This document shows positions 20,167 through 30,332 of a stretch of 64,000 nucleotides of DNA, in pieces (the stretch's first letter is position 1; each line of letters begins with the position of its first letter). Source of the stretch: Rhodobacter sp. CZR27 (GTDB taxonomy: Bacteria > Pseudomonadota > Alphaproteobacteria > Rhodobacterales > Rhodobacteraceae); the NCBI RefSeq assembly GCF_002407205.1, contig NZ_CP023548.1, forward strand, positions 706,501-770,500, written 5' to 3'. The position numbers and the translations under genes are program-made. The notes below the pieces were generated by a model. The model searched no databases and was not told the origin of the DNA. It saw nothing but the letters and a program-made list of their open reading frames with translations.

Positions 20167-20928
20167 ATGCCGGAAGGCCCGGAGCCCCTGGACTGGCAGG
20201 GCGCAGCCATCGACTGCGACACCTGCCGGCACCGCGAGCGTCTTGCTCAGGGGCTCTGCGGTCCGGGCTGGGCCTGCGCGAACGACCGCTACGCCAAGCG
20301 GATCGAGCGGTTCTTCCTGCTCGGTCCCGACCTCGCCGACGAGTTCCTGAGCCATCCCTATTTCGAGGCCCGGGCCCAGGCCGCCCGCGCGGCCAACCTG
20401 TTCCGCCTGCCGCCGCTGCTCGACGATCCCGATCCGGCGGTCCGGTCGGTGGCGATCCTGCGGCTGCCCGCCGTGCAGGCGAAGCGGCTGGCGGCCGACC
20501 CCGACCGCGCGGTGCGCATCGCCGTCGCCCACCGCCTGCCGCTGGGAGAGCTGCACATCCTGATGCGCGACGCGGACCCGGCGGTCCGCCTCGTCGTGGC
20601 ACGCCGGGCCGAGCAGGGGGCGCTGCCCGTCCTTGCCCGTGATCCCGATCCCGAAGTGCGCGCCTGCGTCGCCCGCCGGATCGGTCCGGCCTGGCTGATC
20701 CATTTCACGGCCGATCCCGAGCCGCTGGTGCGCCGCACCGCGGCCGAGCGGGTCGAGCTCGCCCGCCTCGGCGCCTTCGCCGCCGATCCCGACATCCGCG
20801 TCCGCCATGCCGTGGCCGAGCGTGCCGACGAGCCGCTCGCGACGCGCCTCGCCGCCGACCCGGACCCCCTGATCCGCGAGACCGCCCAGATGCGGCTCGC
20901 CCAGCTTCGCGAGGATGCCGATGCCTGA
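20167..20928 (+). CDS. LRV (leucine-rich repeat variant) Fe-S protein
   Basis: A 253-residue protein with an N-terminal four-cysteine cluster motif (C17, C20, C31, C37: C-x2-C-x10-C-x5-C). About seven 22-24-residue repeats follow (about 70-245), with the recurring core DPDPAVR and similar. This matches the LRV family, first described from Azotobacter, with its N-terminal 4Fe-4S domain and superhelical repeats. It starts five bases after the ferredoxin stop and overlaps nifZ by eight bases. Its molecular role is unknown; a scaffold or protein-protein role in cofactor assembly is inferred. Confidence 0.85.
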   Translation: MPEGPEPLDWQGAAIDCDTCRHRERLAQGLCGPGWACANDRYAKRIERFFLLGPDLADEFLSHPYFEARAQAARAANLFRLPPLLDDPDPAVRSVAILRLPAVQAKRLAADPDRAVRIAVAHRLPLGELHILMRDADPAVRLVVARRAEQGALPVLARDPDPEVRACVARRIGPAWLIHFTADPEPLVRRTAAERVELARLGAFAADPDIRVRHAVAERADEPLATRLAADPDPLIRETAQMRLAQLREDADA

Positions 20929-21202
20929 GGCCGACGACACGGTCGAGATCTACGAGCCGCCGCTGTTCGAGCCGGGCGACAAGGTCCGCTCGCGCTTCAC
21001 GGTGAAGAACGACGGCACGATGTGGGATGCCGAGATCGGCGAGGTCGTCGTCCACAAGGGCGACGAGGGCTATGTCCGCGACGTCGGCACCTATCTGCAA
21101 CGCTACTACATCTACGCGGTCGAATTCGTCGACCGCCGCCGCATCGTGGGCATGCGGGGGCGCGAACTGGTCGGCCTCGACATACAGGAGGGAACGAGAT
21201 GA
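20921..21202 (+). CDS. nifZ: Nitrogen fixation protein NifZ
   Basis: Small protein (93 residues) that helps form the second P-cluster pair of the MoFe protein. The NifZ domain contains FEPGDKVRSR and a Tyr/Val-rich core (DEGYVRDVGTYLQRYYIYAVEFVD). The second ATG was chosen as start because GAGG lies six bases before it, whereas the first ATG touches GAGG directly. It overlaps both the LRV gene upstream and nifT downstream (ATGA). Confidence 0.92.
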   Translation: MPEADDTVEIYEPPLFEPGDKVRSRFTVKNDGTMWDAEIGEVVVHKGDEGYVRDVGTYLQRYYIYAVEFVDRRRIVGMRGRELVGLDIQEGTR

Positions 21203-21414
21203 AGGTGATGATCAGTGAAGGCGCCAAGGGGTTCGTGGCCTACGTGGCGAAGAAGGACCTCGAGGAGCCGGTGGTCGAGATGGAGAAGCCCGGCATGTGG
21301 GGCGGCTGGGCGAAGCTCGGCAACGGCTGGATCTTCCAGATGCCGGAGTATGACACGCCGCCCTCGCTGCCGATCACGGTCGAGGCGCGTCGCCTGACCG
21401 ACCAGGAGGCCTGA
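21199..21414 (+). CDS. nifT: Nitrogen fixation protein NifT/FixU
   Basis: A 71-residue protein of the NifT/FixU family. The sequence WGGWAKLGNGWIFQMP in the centre is strongly conserved in the family. Function is unknown; deletion in other bacteria has little effect. It is translationally coupled to nifZ by a four-base overlap, with GGAGGGA about seven bases before its ATG. Confidence 0.92.
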   Translation: MKVMISEGAKGFVAYVAKKDLEEPVVEMEKPGMWGGWAKLGNGWIFQMPEYDTPPSLPITVEARRLTDQEA

Positions 21415-21418
21415 GCCC

Positions 21419-22252
21419 ATGACGCGCGAGATGCTGCGCGTCGCGCTTGAAGCAGTGGGGAAGGGTCGCGTGGTGCCCTACCTCGGCCCTGGCGTTGCGG
21501 CGCTGGGCGGCGCGATCGCCTCTCCCGCCGCGCTCTGCGCCGAGATCGAGGCGCAGGTGCGCGTGCCGAAGCGTGCGCACGGCAACCTGTGGTCGGCGGC
21601 GCAGTACGTCGAGACGAAGAAGTTCCGCGCCACCGTCGAGAAGATGGTGATCGAGGCGTTCTCGGCTCCGACCGGTCGCAATCCGATCCACGACTGGATC
21701 GCCGCGGTTCGCCCGCCCATGGTGGTCGATGCCTGGTACGATCCGGGCCTCGTGAAGGCGCTGCGCGCGGGCTCCTCCGACTGGGGCATGGTGCAGGGCG
21801 TCAGCCGCAACGGCGAGTGGTCCGAGATCTGGCACCGCAGCTATGCGGCGGACGGAACGCCGTGCCCCGAGGGCGTCGATCCGGCGTGGCCGATGCTGCT
21901 CTACAAGCCGCACGGGCTGGCGCTGCCGGGACATTCCTTCCTCGTCTCCGACAGTGACTATGTCGAGGTCCTGACAGAGATCGACATCCAGTCGCCGATT
22001 CCCGACGAGGTGCGCAACCGGCGCACCGGGCGGGGCTTCCTGTTCCTCGGCTGTCGCTTCGACGACCAGCTGCTGCGCACCTATGCCCGGCAGATCGCGA
22101 AGCGCTCGGGCGGCGGGCATGTCGCGGTGCTCGAGGGCGAACTGACCCGCATGGAGCGGCTGTTCTTCGAGGAGATCGGCATCGAGCGCATCGACCTTCC
22201 GCTCGCGGCAGTGGTCGAGGAACTGAAAGACATGGGCATGCCCGCCGCCTGA
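21419..22252 (+). CDS. SIR2-like domain protein in the nif cluster
   Basis: A 277-residue protein resembling SIR2-like NAD-binding proteins. It has a glycine-rich N-terminal turn, VPYLGPGVAALGG (about 19-31), a KPHG motif with a candidate catalytic His at H165, a following SDSDYVEVL segment (about 178-185), and FLFLGCRFDDQLLR (about 207-220) matching the later Rossmann strand of the family. It starts five bases after nifT and ends the nifB operon before a terminator. Whether it hydrolyses NAD, deacylates a protein or only binds nucleotide is unknown. The link to nitrogen fixation is from position only. Confidence 0.7.
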   Translation: MTREMLRVALEAVGKGRVVPYLGPGVAALGGAIASPAALCAEIEAQVRVPKRAHGNLWSAAQYVETKKFRATVEKMVIEAFSAPTGRNPIHDWIAAVRPPMVVDAWYDPGLVKALRAGSSDWGMVQGVSRNGEWSEIWHRSYAADGTPCPEGVDPAWPMLLYKPHGLALPGHSFLVSDSDYVEVLTEIDIQSPIPDEVRNRRTGRGFLFLGCRFDDQLLRTYARQIAKRSGGGHVAVLEGELTRMERLFFEEIGIERIDLPLAAVVEELKDMGMPAA

Positions 22253-22271
22253 AGGCCGGCAGGGCAGGACG

Positions 22272-22313
22272 GAAGGGCGGGGCACCGGAGGGTGTCCCGC
22301 CCTTCGGCATTTC
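22272..22313 (+). terminator. Terminator of the nifB operon
   Basis: A 14-pair stem (GAAGGGCGGGGCAC with GTGTCCCGCCCTTC, one G-T wobble) with a six-base loop. It begins 20 bases after the SIR2-like stop and is followed by a short CGGCATTT tail. It separates this operon from nifHDK. Confidence 0.75.
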
Positions 22314-22575
22314 CGGGCCTCCTGCCGGGCCGTCCGGCCCGCCCGGGTTCGTCGCGCCCGGCTGGCGCCGGTCGTTCGTTCTCTCTGCTTCGGTCATGCT
22401 TCCCGCGCAGCGGGACCCGTGGAGGGCGCCTGATCCAGACGAGGGCAAAGCCGTGTCGGGCCTTCTCCGCATGACGGTGGACGTTCGCCGGTTGATGCAG
22501 CTGCCTGCGGTGGATGCCTCTCGTCCCGCTGCCTGACGCCAAAAGACCGTCAAGGAGGCGCAAATGTCGTGGAAT

Positions 22576-22591
22576 TGTCGGCTTTCTCACA
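22576..22591 (+). promoter_or_regulatory. NifA upstream activator sequence for nifH
   Basis: TGT-N10-ACA (TGT, CGGCTTTCTC, ACA) matches the NifA consensus exactly. It lies about 107 bases upstream of the -24 box, with an AT-rich stretch (22648-22672) between them that could bind IHF to bend the DNA, although no exact IHF consensus is seen. Confidence 0.8.
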
Positions 22592-22655
22592 AGTCTGCCT
22601 GAACCGGCCGTTCGGTGCGTCTTCCAGGTGAATCCGGATCAAACGCCTGAGTTAA

Positions 22656-23642
<987 letters not shown>

Positions 23643-23650
23643 TCCGATCG

Positions 23651-23673
23651 GGGGCCGGGCGCCGCCCGGTCCC
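23651..23673 (+). other. Stem-loop between nifH and nifD
   Basis: Ten-pair GC stem (GGGGCCGGGC with GCCCGGTCCC, one G-T wobble) with loop GCC, nine bases after the nifH stop and without a T run. Hairpins at this place in other diazotrophs protect a short nifH mRNA and so raise NifH over NifDK; the same role is inferred here. Confidence 0.65.
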
Positions 23674-23703
23674 TTCCCCTCCCTGCCGAATGGAGCCCGC
23701 CCC

Positions 23704-25185
23704 ATGGCGAAAGACATTGCAGATTCTGCGGAAGCCAACCTGAAGTTGATCGAGGAGGTGCTGGCCGCCTACCCCGACAAGGCGAAGAAGAAACGCGCGA
23801 AACACCTGGCCGTCGCCCAGCCGCTGACGGAAGCCGAGCCCGGCATCCAGTCGAAATGCGACACGGTGAAATCGAACATCAAGTCGGTGCCCGGCGTGAT
23901 GACCATCCGCGGCTGCGCCTATGCCGGCTCGAAGGGCGTGGTCTGGGGCCCGGTGAAGGACATGCTCCACATCAGCCACGGCCCGGTCGGCTGCGGCCAC
24001 TACTCGTGGTCCCAGCGCCGCAACTACTACACCGGCACCACGGGCGTGGACTCGTTCGTGACCATGCAGGTCACCACCGACTTCCAGGAAAACGACATCG
24101 TCTTCGGCGGTGACAAGAAGCTGGAAAAGTCCATCGACGAGCTGAACGAGCTGTTCCCGCTGAACAAGGGCATCTCGATCCAGTCCGAATGCCCGATCGG
24201 CCTGATCGGCGACGACATCGAGGCGGTGTCGAAGAAGAAGATGAAGGACATCGACAAGCGCATCGTTCCCGTGCGCTGCGAGGGCTTCCGCGGCGTGTCG
24301 CAGTCGCTCGGCCACCACATCGCGAACGACATGATCCGCGACTGGGTGCTGGAAGCGGGCGAGGGCGCGCGCGCGGGCTACGTGGCCGGCGAGTATGACG
24401 TCAACATCATCGGCGACTACAACATCGGCGGCGACGCCTGGTCGAGCCGCATCCTGCTGGAAGAGATCGGCCTGAACGTGATCGCCCAGTGGTCGGGCGA
24501 CGCCACGATCGCCGAGATCGAGCGTGCGCCGGCGGCGAAGCTGAACCTCATCCACTGCTACCGTTCCATGAGCTACATCTGCCGGCACATGGAAGAGAAG
24601 CACGGCGTGCCGTGGATGGAGTACAACTTCTTCGGGCCGAGCCAGATCGCGGCCTCGCTGCGCGCCATCGCCGCGAAGTTCGACGCCAAGATCCAGGCCA
24701 ATGCCGAGGCCGTCATCGCGAAATACCAGCCGCTCGTCGATGCGGTGAACGCGAAGTACAAGCCGCGCCTCGAAGGCAAGAAGGTGATGCTGTATGTCGG
24801 CGGCCTGCGTCCGCGCCACGTGGTCGATGCCTACCATGACCTCGGCATGGAGATCGTCGGCACCGGCTACGAATTCGCCCACAACGACGACTACAAGCGC
24901 ACCGGCCACTACATCAAGGAAGGCACGCTGATCTACGACGACGTCTCGGGCTACGAGCTCGAGAAGTTCGTCGAGGCGATCCGTCCGGATCTGGTCGGCT
25001 CGGGCATCAAGGAGAAGTACAACACGCAGAAGATGGGCATCCCGTTCCGTCAGATGCACTCGTGGGACTACTCCGGCCCCTACCACGGCTATGACGGCTA
25101 CGCGATCTTCGCGCGCGACATGGACCTTGCGATCAACAACCCCGTCTGGGGCATGTTCGACGCGCCCTGGAAGAAATCGGCCTGA
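23704..25185 (+). CDS. nifD: Nitrogenase molybdenum-iron protein alpha chain NifD
   Basis: Alpha subunit of the MoFe protein, carrying FeMo-co. The 493-residue chain has P-cluster ligands C71, C97 and C163, FeMo-co ligands C285 (IHCYRS) and H452 (MHSWDYSG), and H204 and Q200 of the active-site pocket (SQSLGHH). All are in place, indicating a functional Mo-dependent enzyme rather than VnfD or AnfD, which also fits the 493-residue length. It is the second gene of nifHDK. Confidence 0.98.
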   Translation: MAKDIADSAEANLKLIEEVLAAYPDKAKKKRAKHLAVAQPLTEAEPGIQSKCDTVKSNIKSVPGVMTIRGCAYAGSKGVVWGPVKDMLHISHGPVGCGHYSWSQRRNYYTGTTGVDSFVTMQVTTDFQENDIVFGGDKKLEKSIDELNELFPLNKGISIQSECPIGLIGDDIEAVSKKKMKDIDKRIVPVRCEGFRGVSQSLGHHIANDMIRDWVLEAGEGARAGYVAGEYDVNIIGDYNIGGDAWSSRILLEEIGLNVIAQWSGDATIAEIERAPAAKLNLIHCYRSMSYICRHMEEKHGVPWMEYNFFGPSQIAASLRAIAAKFDAKIQANAEAVIAKYQPLVDAVNAKYKPRLEGKKVMLYVGGLRPRHVVDAYHDLGMEIVGTGYEFAHNDDYKRTGHYIKEGTLIYDDVSGYELEKFVEAIRPDLVGSGIKEKYNTQKMGIPFRQMHSWDYSGPYHGYDGYAIFARDMDLAINNPVWGMFDAPWKKSA

Positions 25186-25192
25186 GCCGACC

Positions 25193-25220
25193 TCCGGGGG
25201 GCCTGCTCCCGTCCCCCGGA
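25193..25220 (+). other. Stem-loop between nifD and nifK
   Basis: TCCGGGGG pairs with CCCCCGGA across a 12-base loop, eight bases after the nifD stop. No T run follows, so it is probably an mRNA processing or stability element rather than a terminator. Confidence 0.5.
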
Positions 25221-25286
25221 TCCTCCCCCCATCACCCGTGCCAGGCGCGTCCCGGAATGAGGACGGCCAGCAGAAGGAACACGCCC

Positions 25287-26807
25287 ATGCCGCAGTCGGC
25301 CGAGAAGATCCTCGATCACAAGGACCTGTTCAAGGAACCCGAATACCAGGCGATGCTGGAGAAGAAGCGCGCCACCTACGAGAACGCGACCCCGGCCGAG
25401 AAGGTGGCCGAGGTCGAGGACTGGACGAAGTCCTGGGACTACCGCGAGAAGAACCTCGCCCGCTCCTGCGTCACGATCAACCCGGCCAAGGCCTGCCAGC
25501 CGCTTGGCGCCGTCTTCGCCGCCGCGGGCTATGACAGCACCATGAGCTTCGTGCATGGCTCGCAGGGCTGCGTGGCCTACTACCGTTCGCACCTCGCCCG
25601 GCACTTCAAGGAACCCTCGTCGGCGGTCTCGTCCTCGATGACCGAGGATGCGGCGGTGTTCGGCGGCCTGAACAACATGATCGAGGGCCTGGCCAACACC
25701 TACGCGCTCTACTCGCCGAAGATGATCGCGGTTTCGACCACCTGCATGGCGGAAGTCATCGGCGACGACCTCAACTCCTTCATCATCAAGTCGAAGGAAA
25801 AGGAAAGCGTGCCGGCCGACTTCCCGGTGCCCTTCGCCCATACCCCGGCTTTCGTCGGCAGCCACGTCGACGGCTACGACAACATGCAGAAGGGCATCCT
25901 GTCGACCTTCTGGAAGGATGCGCCGCGCACCGCCGGCGAGGGCATCAACATCATCCCTGGCTTCGACGGCTATGCGGTCGGCAACATCCGCGAGCTGAAG
26001 CGGATGCTGGGCGTGATGGGGGTCGAGGCGACGATCCTGTCGGACGTGTCGGACGTCTATGACACGCCCTCGGATGGCGAGTTCCGCATGTATGCCGGCG
26101 GCACGACGCAGGACGAGATCAAGGCCGCGCTGAACGCCAAGGCCACGATCTCGCTGCAGGAATACTGCTCGCGCAAGACCCTGGCCTTTGCCGAGGAAGT
26201 CGGCCAGCAGACGGCCGCCTTCCACTACCCGATGGGCGTGCAGGCGACCGACGAGCTGCTGATGAAGCTCTCGGAACTGACCGGCAAGGAAATCCCCGAG
26301 CAGTTGCGGCTGGAGCGTGGCCGCCTGATCGACGCGATGGCCGACAGCCAGGCCTACCTGCACGGCAAGACCTACGCGATCTACGGCGACCCGGACTTCG
26401 TCTATGCGATGGCCCGCTTCGTCATGGAGACCGGCGGCGAGCCGAAGCACTGCCTCGCCACCAACGGCGGCAAGGACTGGGAAGAGAAGATGAAGGCGCT
26501 GCTGGCCTCCTCGCCCTTCGGCGAAGGCTGCCAGGTTTGGGCGGGCAAGGACCTCTGGCACCTGCGCTCGATCCTCGCCACCGAGCCTGCGGACCTGCTG
26601 ATCGGCAACAGCTACGGCAAGTATCTGGAGCGTGACTGCAACGTGCCGCTGATCCGCCTGACCTTCCCGATCTTCGACCGCCACCACCACCACCGCTTCC
26701 CGACCTTCGGCTACCAGGGGGCGCTGAACGTGCTGGTGAAGCTGCTCGACACGATCTTCGACAAGCTCGACACGGAATCGGACATCTCGTTCGACCTGAC
26801 GCGCTGA
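25287..26807 (+). CDS. nifK: Nitrogenase molybdenum-iron protein beta chain NifK
   Basis: Beta subunit of the MoFe protein, sharing the P-cluster with NifD. The 506-residue chain has the three P-cluster cysteines C70, C95 and C153, at the same positions as in the Azotobacter protein, and the [15 protein letters not shown] segment near the C-terminus. The ATG follows GAAGGA by about eight bases; the ten residues upstream in frame are not part of the protein. It ends the nifHDK operon before two hairpins. Confidence 0.98.
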   Translation: MPQSAEKILDHKDLFKEPEYQAMLEKKRATYENATPAEKVAEVEDWTKSWDYREKNLARSCVTINPAKACQPLGAVFAAAGYDSTMSFVHGSQGCVAYYRSHLARHFKEPSSAVSSSMTEDAAVFGGLNNMIEGLANTYALYSPKMIAVSTTCMAEVIGDDLNSFIIKSKEKESVPADFPVPFAHTPAFVGSHVDGYDNMQKGILSTFWKDAPRTAGEGINIIPGFDGYAVGNIRELKRMLGVMGVEATILSDVSDVYDTPSDGEFRMYAGGTTQDEIKAALNAKATISLQEYCSRKTLAFAEEVGQQTAAFHYPMGVQATDELLMKLSELTGKEIPEQLRLERGRLIDAMADSQAYLHGKTYAIYGDPDFVYAMARFVMETGGEPKHCLATNGGKDWEEKMKALLASSPFGEGCQVWAGKDLWHLRSILATEPADLLIGNSYGKYLERDCNVPLIRLTFPIFDRHHHHRFPTFGYQGALNVLVKLLDTIFDKLDTESDISFDLTR

Positions 26808-26813
26808 ATCGGA

Positions 26814-26887
26814 CGGCGGCCCGCCACGGGCCGCCGCTGCCTGCTTCCAGACGGCCGGTGCGCCTCCCGCACCGGCCGTCGTTCTTT
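26814..26887 (+). terminator. Tandem hairpin terminator after nifK
   Basis: Two perfect stems follow the nifK stop. The first is CGGCGGCCC/GGGCCGCCG (26814-26836) with a five-base loop. The second is a 13-pair stem (26850-26880) directly followed by GTTCTTT. The second is a typical rho-independent terminator. Confidence 0.85.
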
Positions 26888-26894
26888 GTGGGCC

Positions 26895-26910
26895 TGTCGC
26901 AGATCCGACA
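26895..26910 (+). promoter_or_regulatory. NifA upstream activator sequence for nifE
   Basis: TGT-N10-ACA (TGT, CGCAGATCCG, ACA), an exact consensus match, lies about 114 bases before the -24 box. Read on the opposite strand it also carries the ATTGTCGG core found at the other nif promoters. Fifteen bases here (GATCCGACAATGGCG) recur at the nifA-nifB junction. Confidence 0.8.
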
Positions 26911-27007
26911 ATGGCGGCTGTCTGCCCTCCCTTCCGTCGTTCCGCCGTGCGGCCCGACACGGGGCCTTCGGGCCGAAGCCGCTGAAAAGGCTTGGGGACC
27001 TCATGCT

Positions 27008-27022
27008 TGGCACGGTGCCTGC
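27008..27022 (+). promoter_or_regulatory. Sigma54 promoter of nifE
   Basis: TGGCACGGTGCCTGC has GG and GC with a ten-base gap, the -24/-12 pattern. The nifE ATG follows about 32 bases downstream. Confidence 0.9.
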
Positions 27023-27053
27023 TTCTCTGCTGTCGAATGGCCCGGAGGGACAG

Positions 27054-28517
27054 ATGTCCGAAGCGCTGAAGCAGAAGATCCAGACCGCCTTCGTCGAGCC
27101 CGGCTGCGCGACCAACGTCGCGAAGTCCGAGAGCGAGCGGAAGAAGGGCTGCGCCAAGCAACTCACCCCCGGCGCTGCGGCGGGCGGCTGCGCCTTCGAT
27201 GGCGCGATGATCGCGCTGCAGCCGATCACCGACGTGGCCCATCTCGTCCATGCGCCGCTCGCCTGCTGGGGCAACGGCTGGGACAACCGCGGCTCGGCTT
27301 CGTCGGGGTCGGAGCTTTACCGCAAGGGCTTCACCACCGACCTCAGCGAACTCGACATCGTGATGGGCAACGGCGAGAAGAAGCTGTTCCGCGCCATCCG
27401 CGAGGTGATCGCGCAGGAGAGCCCGGCGGCGGTCTTCGTCTACTCGACCTGCGTGACGGCGCTGATCGGCGACGACATCGGTGCGGTCTGCAAGGCCGCG
27501 GCCGAGCGGTTCGGCCGGCCCGTGATCCCGGTCAACGTTCCGGGCTACGTCGGGTCCAAGAACCTCGGCAACAAGCTGGGCGTGGATGCGCTGGTGGAGC
27601 ATGTCGTGGGCACGATGGAGCCCGCCACCGTCACGCCGCTCGACGTCAACATCATCGGCGACTTCAACCTGTCGGGCGAGCTCTGGCAGGTGAAGCCGCT
27701 GTTGGACCGCCTGGGCATCCGCATCCTCGGCTCGATCTCGGGCGATGCCCGCTATGCGCAAGTGGCCATGATGCACCGCGCCCGGGTCACGATGCTGGTC
27801 TGCTCGCACGCCTTCATGGCCATCGCCCGCAAGCTCGAGGAGCGCCACGGCATCCCGTGGTTCGAGGGCAGCTTCTACGGCATTTCCGACACCTCCGCCG
27901 CGCTGCGCACCATGTGCCGGCTGCTGGTGGAGCGCGGCGCCCCCGCCGATCTTCTCGACCGCTGCGACGCCCTCATCGCGGAAGAGGAAGCGCGGACCCG
28001 GGCGGAGCTTGCTCCCCTTCGCCCGAAGGTCGAGGGGCGCCGCGTCCTGCTCTACACCGGCGGCCACAAGACCTGGTCGGTGGTCTCGGCGCTTCAGGAA
28101 CTGGGGGTCGAGGTGGTCGGCACCTCGATGCGGAAGGCCACGGATGGCGACCGCGAGCGCGTCACCGACATCATGGGCACCGACGCGCACATGTACGAGA
28201 ACATGGCGCCCAAGGAGATGTACAAGATGCTGCGCGAGGCGCGGGCCGACGTGCTGATGTCGGGCGGACGCTCGCAATTCGTGGCGCTGAAGGCCCGCGT
28301 GCCGTGGATCGACGTCAACCAGGAAAAGCACGAGCCCTATGCGGGCTACGTGGGCATGGTCGAGCTGGTCCGCGCCATCGACCGGGCGGTGAACAACCCG
28401 ATGTGGGCCGACCTGCGCAGCCCCGCGCCGTGGGAGATGTCGGCTTGCGACGCCACCGACGAGCCCTTCGTCCTTTCGGCCGTTCCAGGCTCCAAAGCCG
28501 ATTTCGAGGATTGCTGA
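27054..28517 (+). CDS. nifE: FeMo-cofactor scaffold NifE
   Basis: NifEN scaffold alpha chain, a NifD paralogue on which NifB-co matures to FeMo-co. The 487-residue protein has N-terminal cysteines at 18, 33 and 46 and cluster-ligand positions C71 (PLACWGN) and C133 (STCVTALIGD). NifE lacks the FeMo-co histidine of NifD, as expected. GGAGG precedes the ATG by five bases. The stop overlaps the nifN start (TGATG), so the two subunits are made in equal amounts. Confidence 0.96.
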   Translation: MSEALKQKIQTAFVEPGCATNVAKSESERKKGCAKQLTPGAAAGGCAFDGAMIALQPITDVAHLVHAPLACWGNGWDNRGSASSGSELYRKGFTTDLSELDIVMGNGEKKLFRAIREVIAQESPAAVFVYSTCVTALIGDDIGAVCKAAAERFGRPVIPVNVPGYVGSKNLGNKLGVDALVEHVVGTMEPATVTPLDVNIIGDFNLSGELWQVKPLLDRLGIRILGSISGDARYAQVAMMHRARVTMLVCSHAFMAIARKLEERHGIPWFEGSFYGISDTSAALRTMCRLLVERGAPADLLDRCDALIAEEEARTRAELAPLRPKVEGRRVLLYTGGHKTWSVVSALQELGVEVVGTSMRKATDGDRERVTDIMGTDAHMYENMAPKEMYKMLREARADVLMSGGRSQFVALKARVPWIDVNQEKHEPYAGYVGMVELVRAIDRAVNNPMWADLRSPAPWEMSACDATDEPFVLSAVPGSKADFEDC

Positions 28518-29884
28518 TGGCCCGCCTGATCCACCCCGACCGCGCGCTATCCACCAACCCGCTGAAGGTCTCGGCCCCGCTGGGCGCGGCAATGGCCTAT
28601 CTCGGCATCGAGGGCGCCATTCCCCTCTTCCACGGCGCCCAGGGCTGCACGGCCTTCGCGATGGTCCACATGGTGCGCCACTTCAAGGAGGCGATCCCGC
28701 TCCAGACCACCGCGATGAACGAGGTCTCGGCGATCCTCGGCGGTGGCGAGCAGATCGAGGAGGCGATCGAGAACATCCGCAAGCGCGCGAACCCGAAGTT
28801 CATCGGCATCGCCTCGACGGCGCTGGTCGAGACGCGCGGCGAGGACGTGGCGGGCGAGTTGCGCGAGATGCTCCGCCGCCGCACCGACTTCGCGGATACG
28901 TCCGTGGTCTACGCCGCAACCCCCGACTTTGCCGGGGGACTCGAGGACGGCTGGGCCCGCGCGGTCGAGGCGATCATCGATGCGCTGGCGGTGCCCTGCA
29001 CCCGCCGCCCGGGCCAGGTGAACCTGCTGCCCGGCAGCCACATGACCTCGGCCGATGTTGAGGAGGTGGCGGGCCTGATCCGCGCCTTCGGGCTGAACCC
29101 GGTGATCCTGCCCGACATCTCGCTCTCGCTCGACGGGCATCTGGCCGAGGACTGGCGCGGGCATTCGCTGGGCGGCACGAAGCTTGTCGACATCGCGACA
29201 ATGGGCGGCAGCATCGCGACACTCGCCATCGGCGAGGCCATGCGGCCGGCGGCCGAGAAGCTGGCCGCCCTTGGGGTGGCCGCGCATGTCTTCCCCTCGC
29301 TCACCGGCCTCAAGGCGGTCGATGCCTTCGTGACAACGCTGATGAAGCTGTCGGGAGCCGACGTTCCCGCCACCGTGCGGCGCGACCGCGCGCGGCTCTC
29401 GGATGCGATGCTCGACGCGCATTTCCACATCGGCGGGTTGAAGGTCGCCATGGGCGCCGAACCCGATCTCGGCCTGGCGCTCGGCTCGACGCTGGCCGCG
29501 ATGGGTGCCGAGTTGACCGTCGTCACCACCACCGGCAGCCGGGCCGCCGAGCGCATTCCGACCGCCGAGGTCATCGTGGGCGACCTCGGCGATCTGGAAC
29601 GCGCGGCCGAGGCCGGGGGCTGCAAGCTGCTGCTTACCCACGCGCATGGCCGAATGATGGCCGAGCGGCTGCACATGCCCCATGTCCGCGCGGGCTTCCC
29701 GATCTTCGACCGCCTCGGCGCGCAGGACGTCTGCCGCACCGGATACCGCGGCACGCGCGCCTTCCTCTACGAGATCGCCAATGCCGTGCTTTCGCATCCG
29801 CACCGGCCGCGCCCGGAGGATTTCGGCGCTGCCCGCATCTCCCCGGAGTTCGACCATGCCCCCCCGCCGCCTTCGCATCATTGA
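28517..29884 (+). CDS. nifN: FeMo-cofactor scaffold NifN
   Basis: NifEN scaffold beta chain and NifK paralogue. The 455-residue protein retains a cluster cysteine at C44 (HGAQGCTAFAMVH) and the family segment AFVTTLMKLSG, and ends in a His/Pro-rich tail (PPPPSHH) that is not conserved in the family. It is translationally coupled to nifE and overlaps nifX by 29 bases. Confidence 0.95.
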   Translation: MARLIHPDRALSTNPLKVSAPLGAAMAYLGIEGAIPLFHGAQGCTAFAMVHMVRHFKEAIPLQTTAMNEVSAILGGGEQIEEAIENIRKRANPKFIGIASTALVETRGEDVAGELREMLRRRTDFADTSVVYAATPDFAGGLEDGWARAVEAIIDALAVPCTRRPGQVNLLPGSHMTSADVEEVAGLIRAFGLNPVILPDISLSLDGHLAEDWRGHSLGGTKLVDIATMGGSIATLAIGEAMRPAAEKLAALGVAAHVFPSLTGLKAVDAFVTTLMKLSGADVPATVRRDRARLSDAMLDAHFHIGGLKVAMGAEPDLGLALGSTLAAMGAELTVVTTTGSRAAERIPTAEVIVGDLGDLERAAEAGGCKLLLTHAHGRMMAERLHMPHVRAGFPIFDRLGAQDVCRTGYRGTRAFLYEIANAVLSHPHRPRPEDFGAARISPEFDHAPPPPSHH

Positions 29885-30332
29885 CCCGGAGCCCCCCATG
29901 ACCGACCCGGCCGACGCGCCCCTCAGGATCGCCATTGCCACCAACGACCTCGAACATCTCGACGCCCACTTCGGCTCGTGCCGGAGTTTCGCGATCTGGG
30001 AGGTTTCGGCAAGAAGCGCCCGCTTCGTGGAAGCCATCGAGTTCGATGCCACCACTGACCAGGGCGGCAAGCACGACGACAGCGCCGACCGGATCACGCC
30101 GAAGGTCGAGGCGCTGGAAGGCTGCGCGCTGCTGTTCGTGCTCGCCATCGGCGGACCGGCTGCGGCCAAGGTGGTGCGCGCGGGCGTGCACCCGATCAAG
30201 CGCAAGGATCCCGAGCCGATCGCCTCCGTGATCGAGCAGGTGCAGACCATGCTGAACGGCAACATCCCGCCGTTCCTGCGGAAAGTCCTCGGCCGCCCGG
30301 CCCAGAGCTTCATGGAAGAGGAAGCACAATGA
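29856..30332 (+). CDS. nifX: FeMo-cofactor carrier NifX
   Basis: Small carrier that binds NifB-co and the VK-cluster on the way to NifEN. The 158-residue protein begins MPPRRLRIID, aligning with the usual NifX N-terminus, then has the dinitrogenase-cofactor-binding domain with DLEHLDAHFGSCRSFAIW (about 34-51). The first ATG was preferred over the internal one at residue 15 because CGGAG lies eight bases before it and homology includes this part. Confidence 0.93.
   Translation: MPPRRLRIIDPEPPMTDPADAPLRIAIATNDLEHLDAHFGSCRSFAIWEVSARSARFVEAIEFDATTDQGGKHDDSADRITPKVEALEGCALLFVLAIGGPAAAKVVRAGVHPIKRKDPEPIASVIEQVQTMLNGNIPPFLRKVLGRPAQSFMEEEAQ

Noticed and set aside
20915..20920. Two-residue longer NifZ start
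   Set aside because: GAGG touches this ATG, leaving no spacing; the next ATG has the correct six-base gap.
21419..22252. SIR2-like protein as an anti-phage defence gene
   Set aside because: No defence partner gene or mobile element is near, and the gene is closely joined to nifZ and nifT.
25098..28592. A 1164-codon frame on the - strand opposite nifK and nifE
   Set aside because: It mirrors nif genes whose catalytic residues are all intact. Its composition (His/Asp/Arg-rich) is typical of antisense reading of GC-rich genes.
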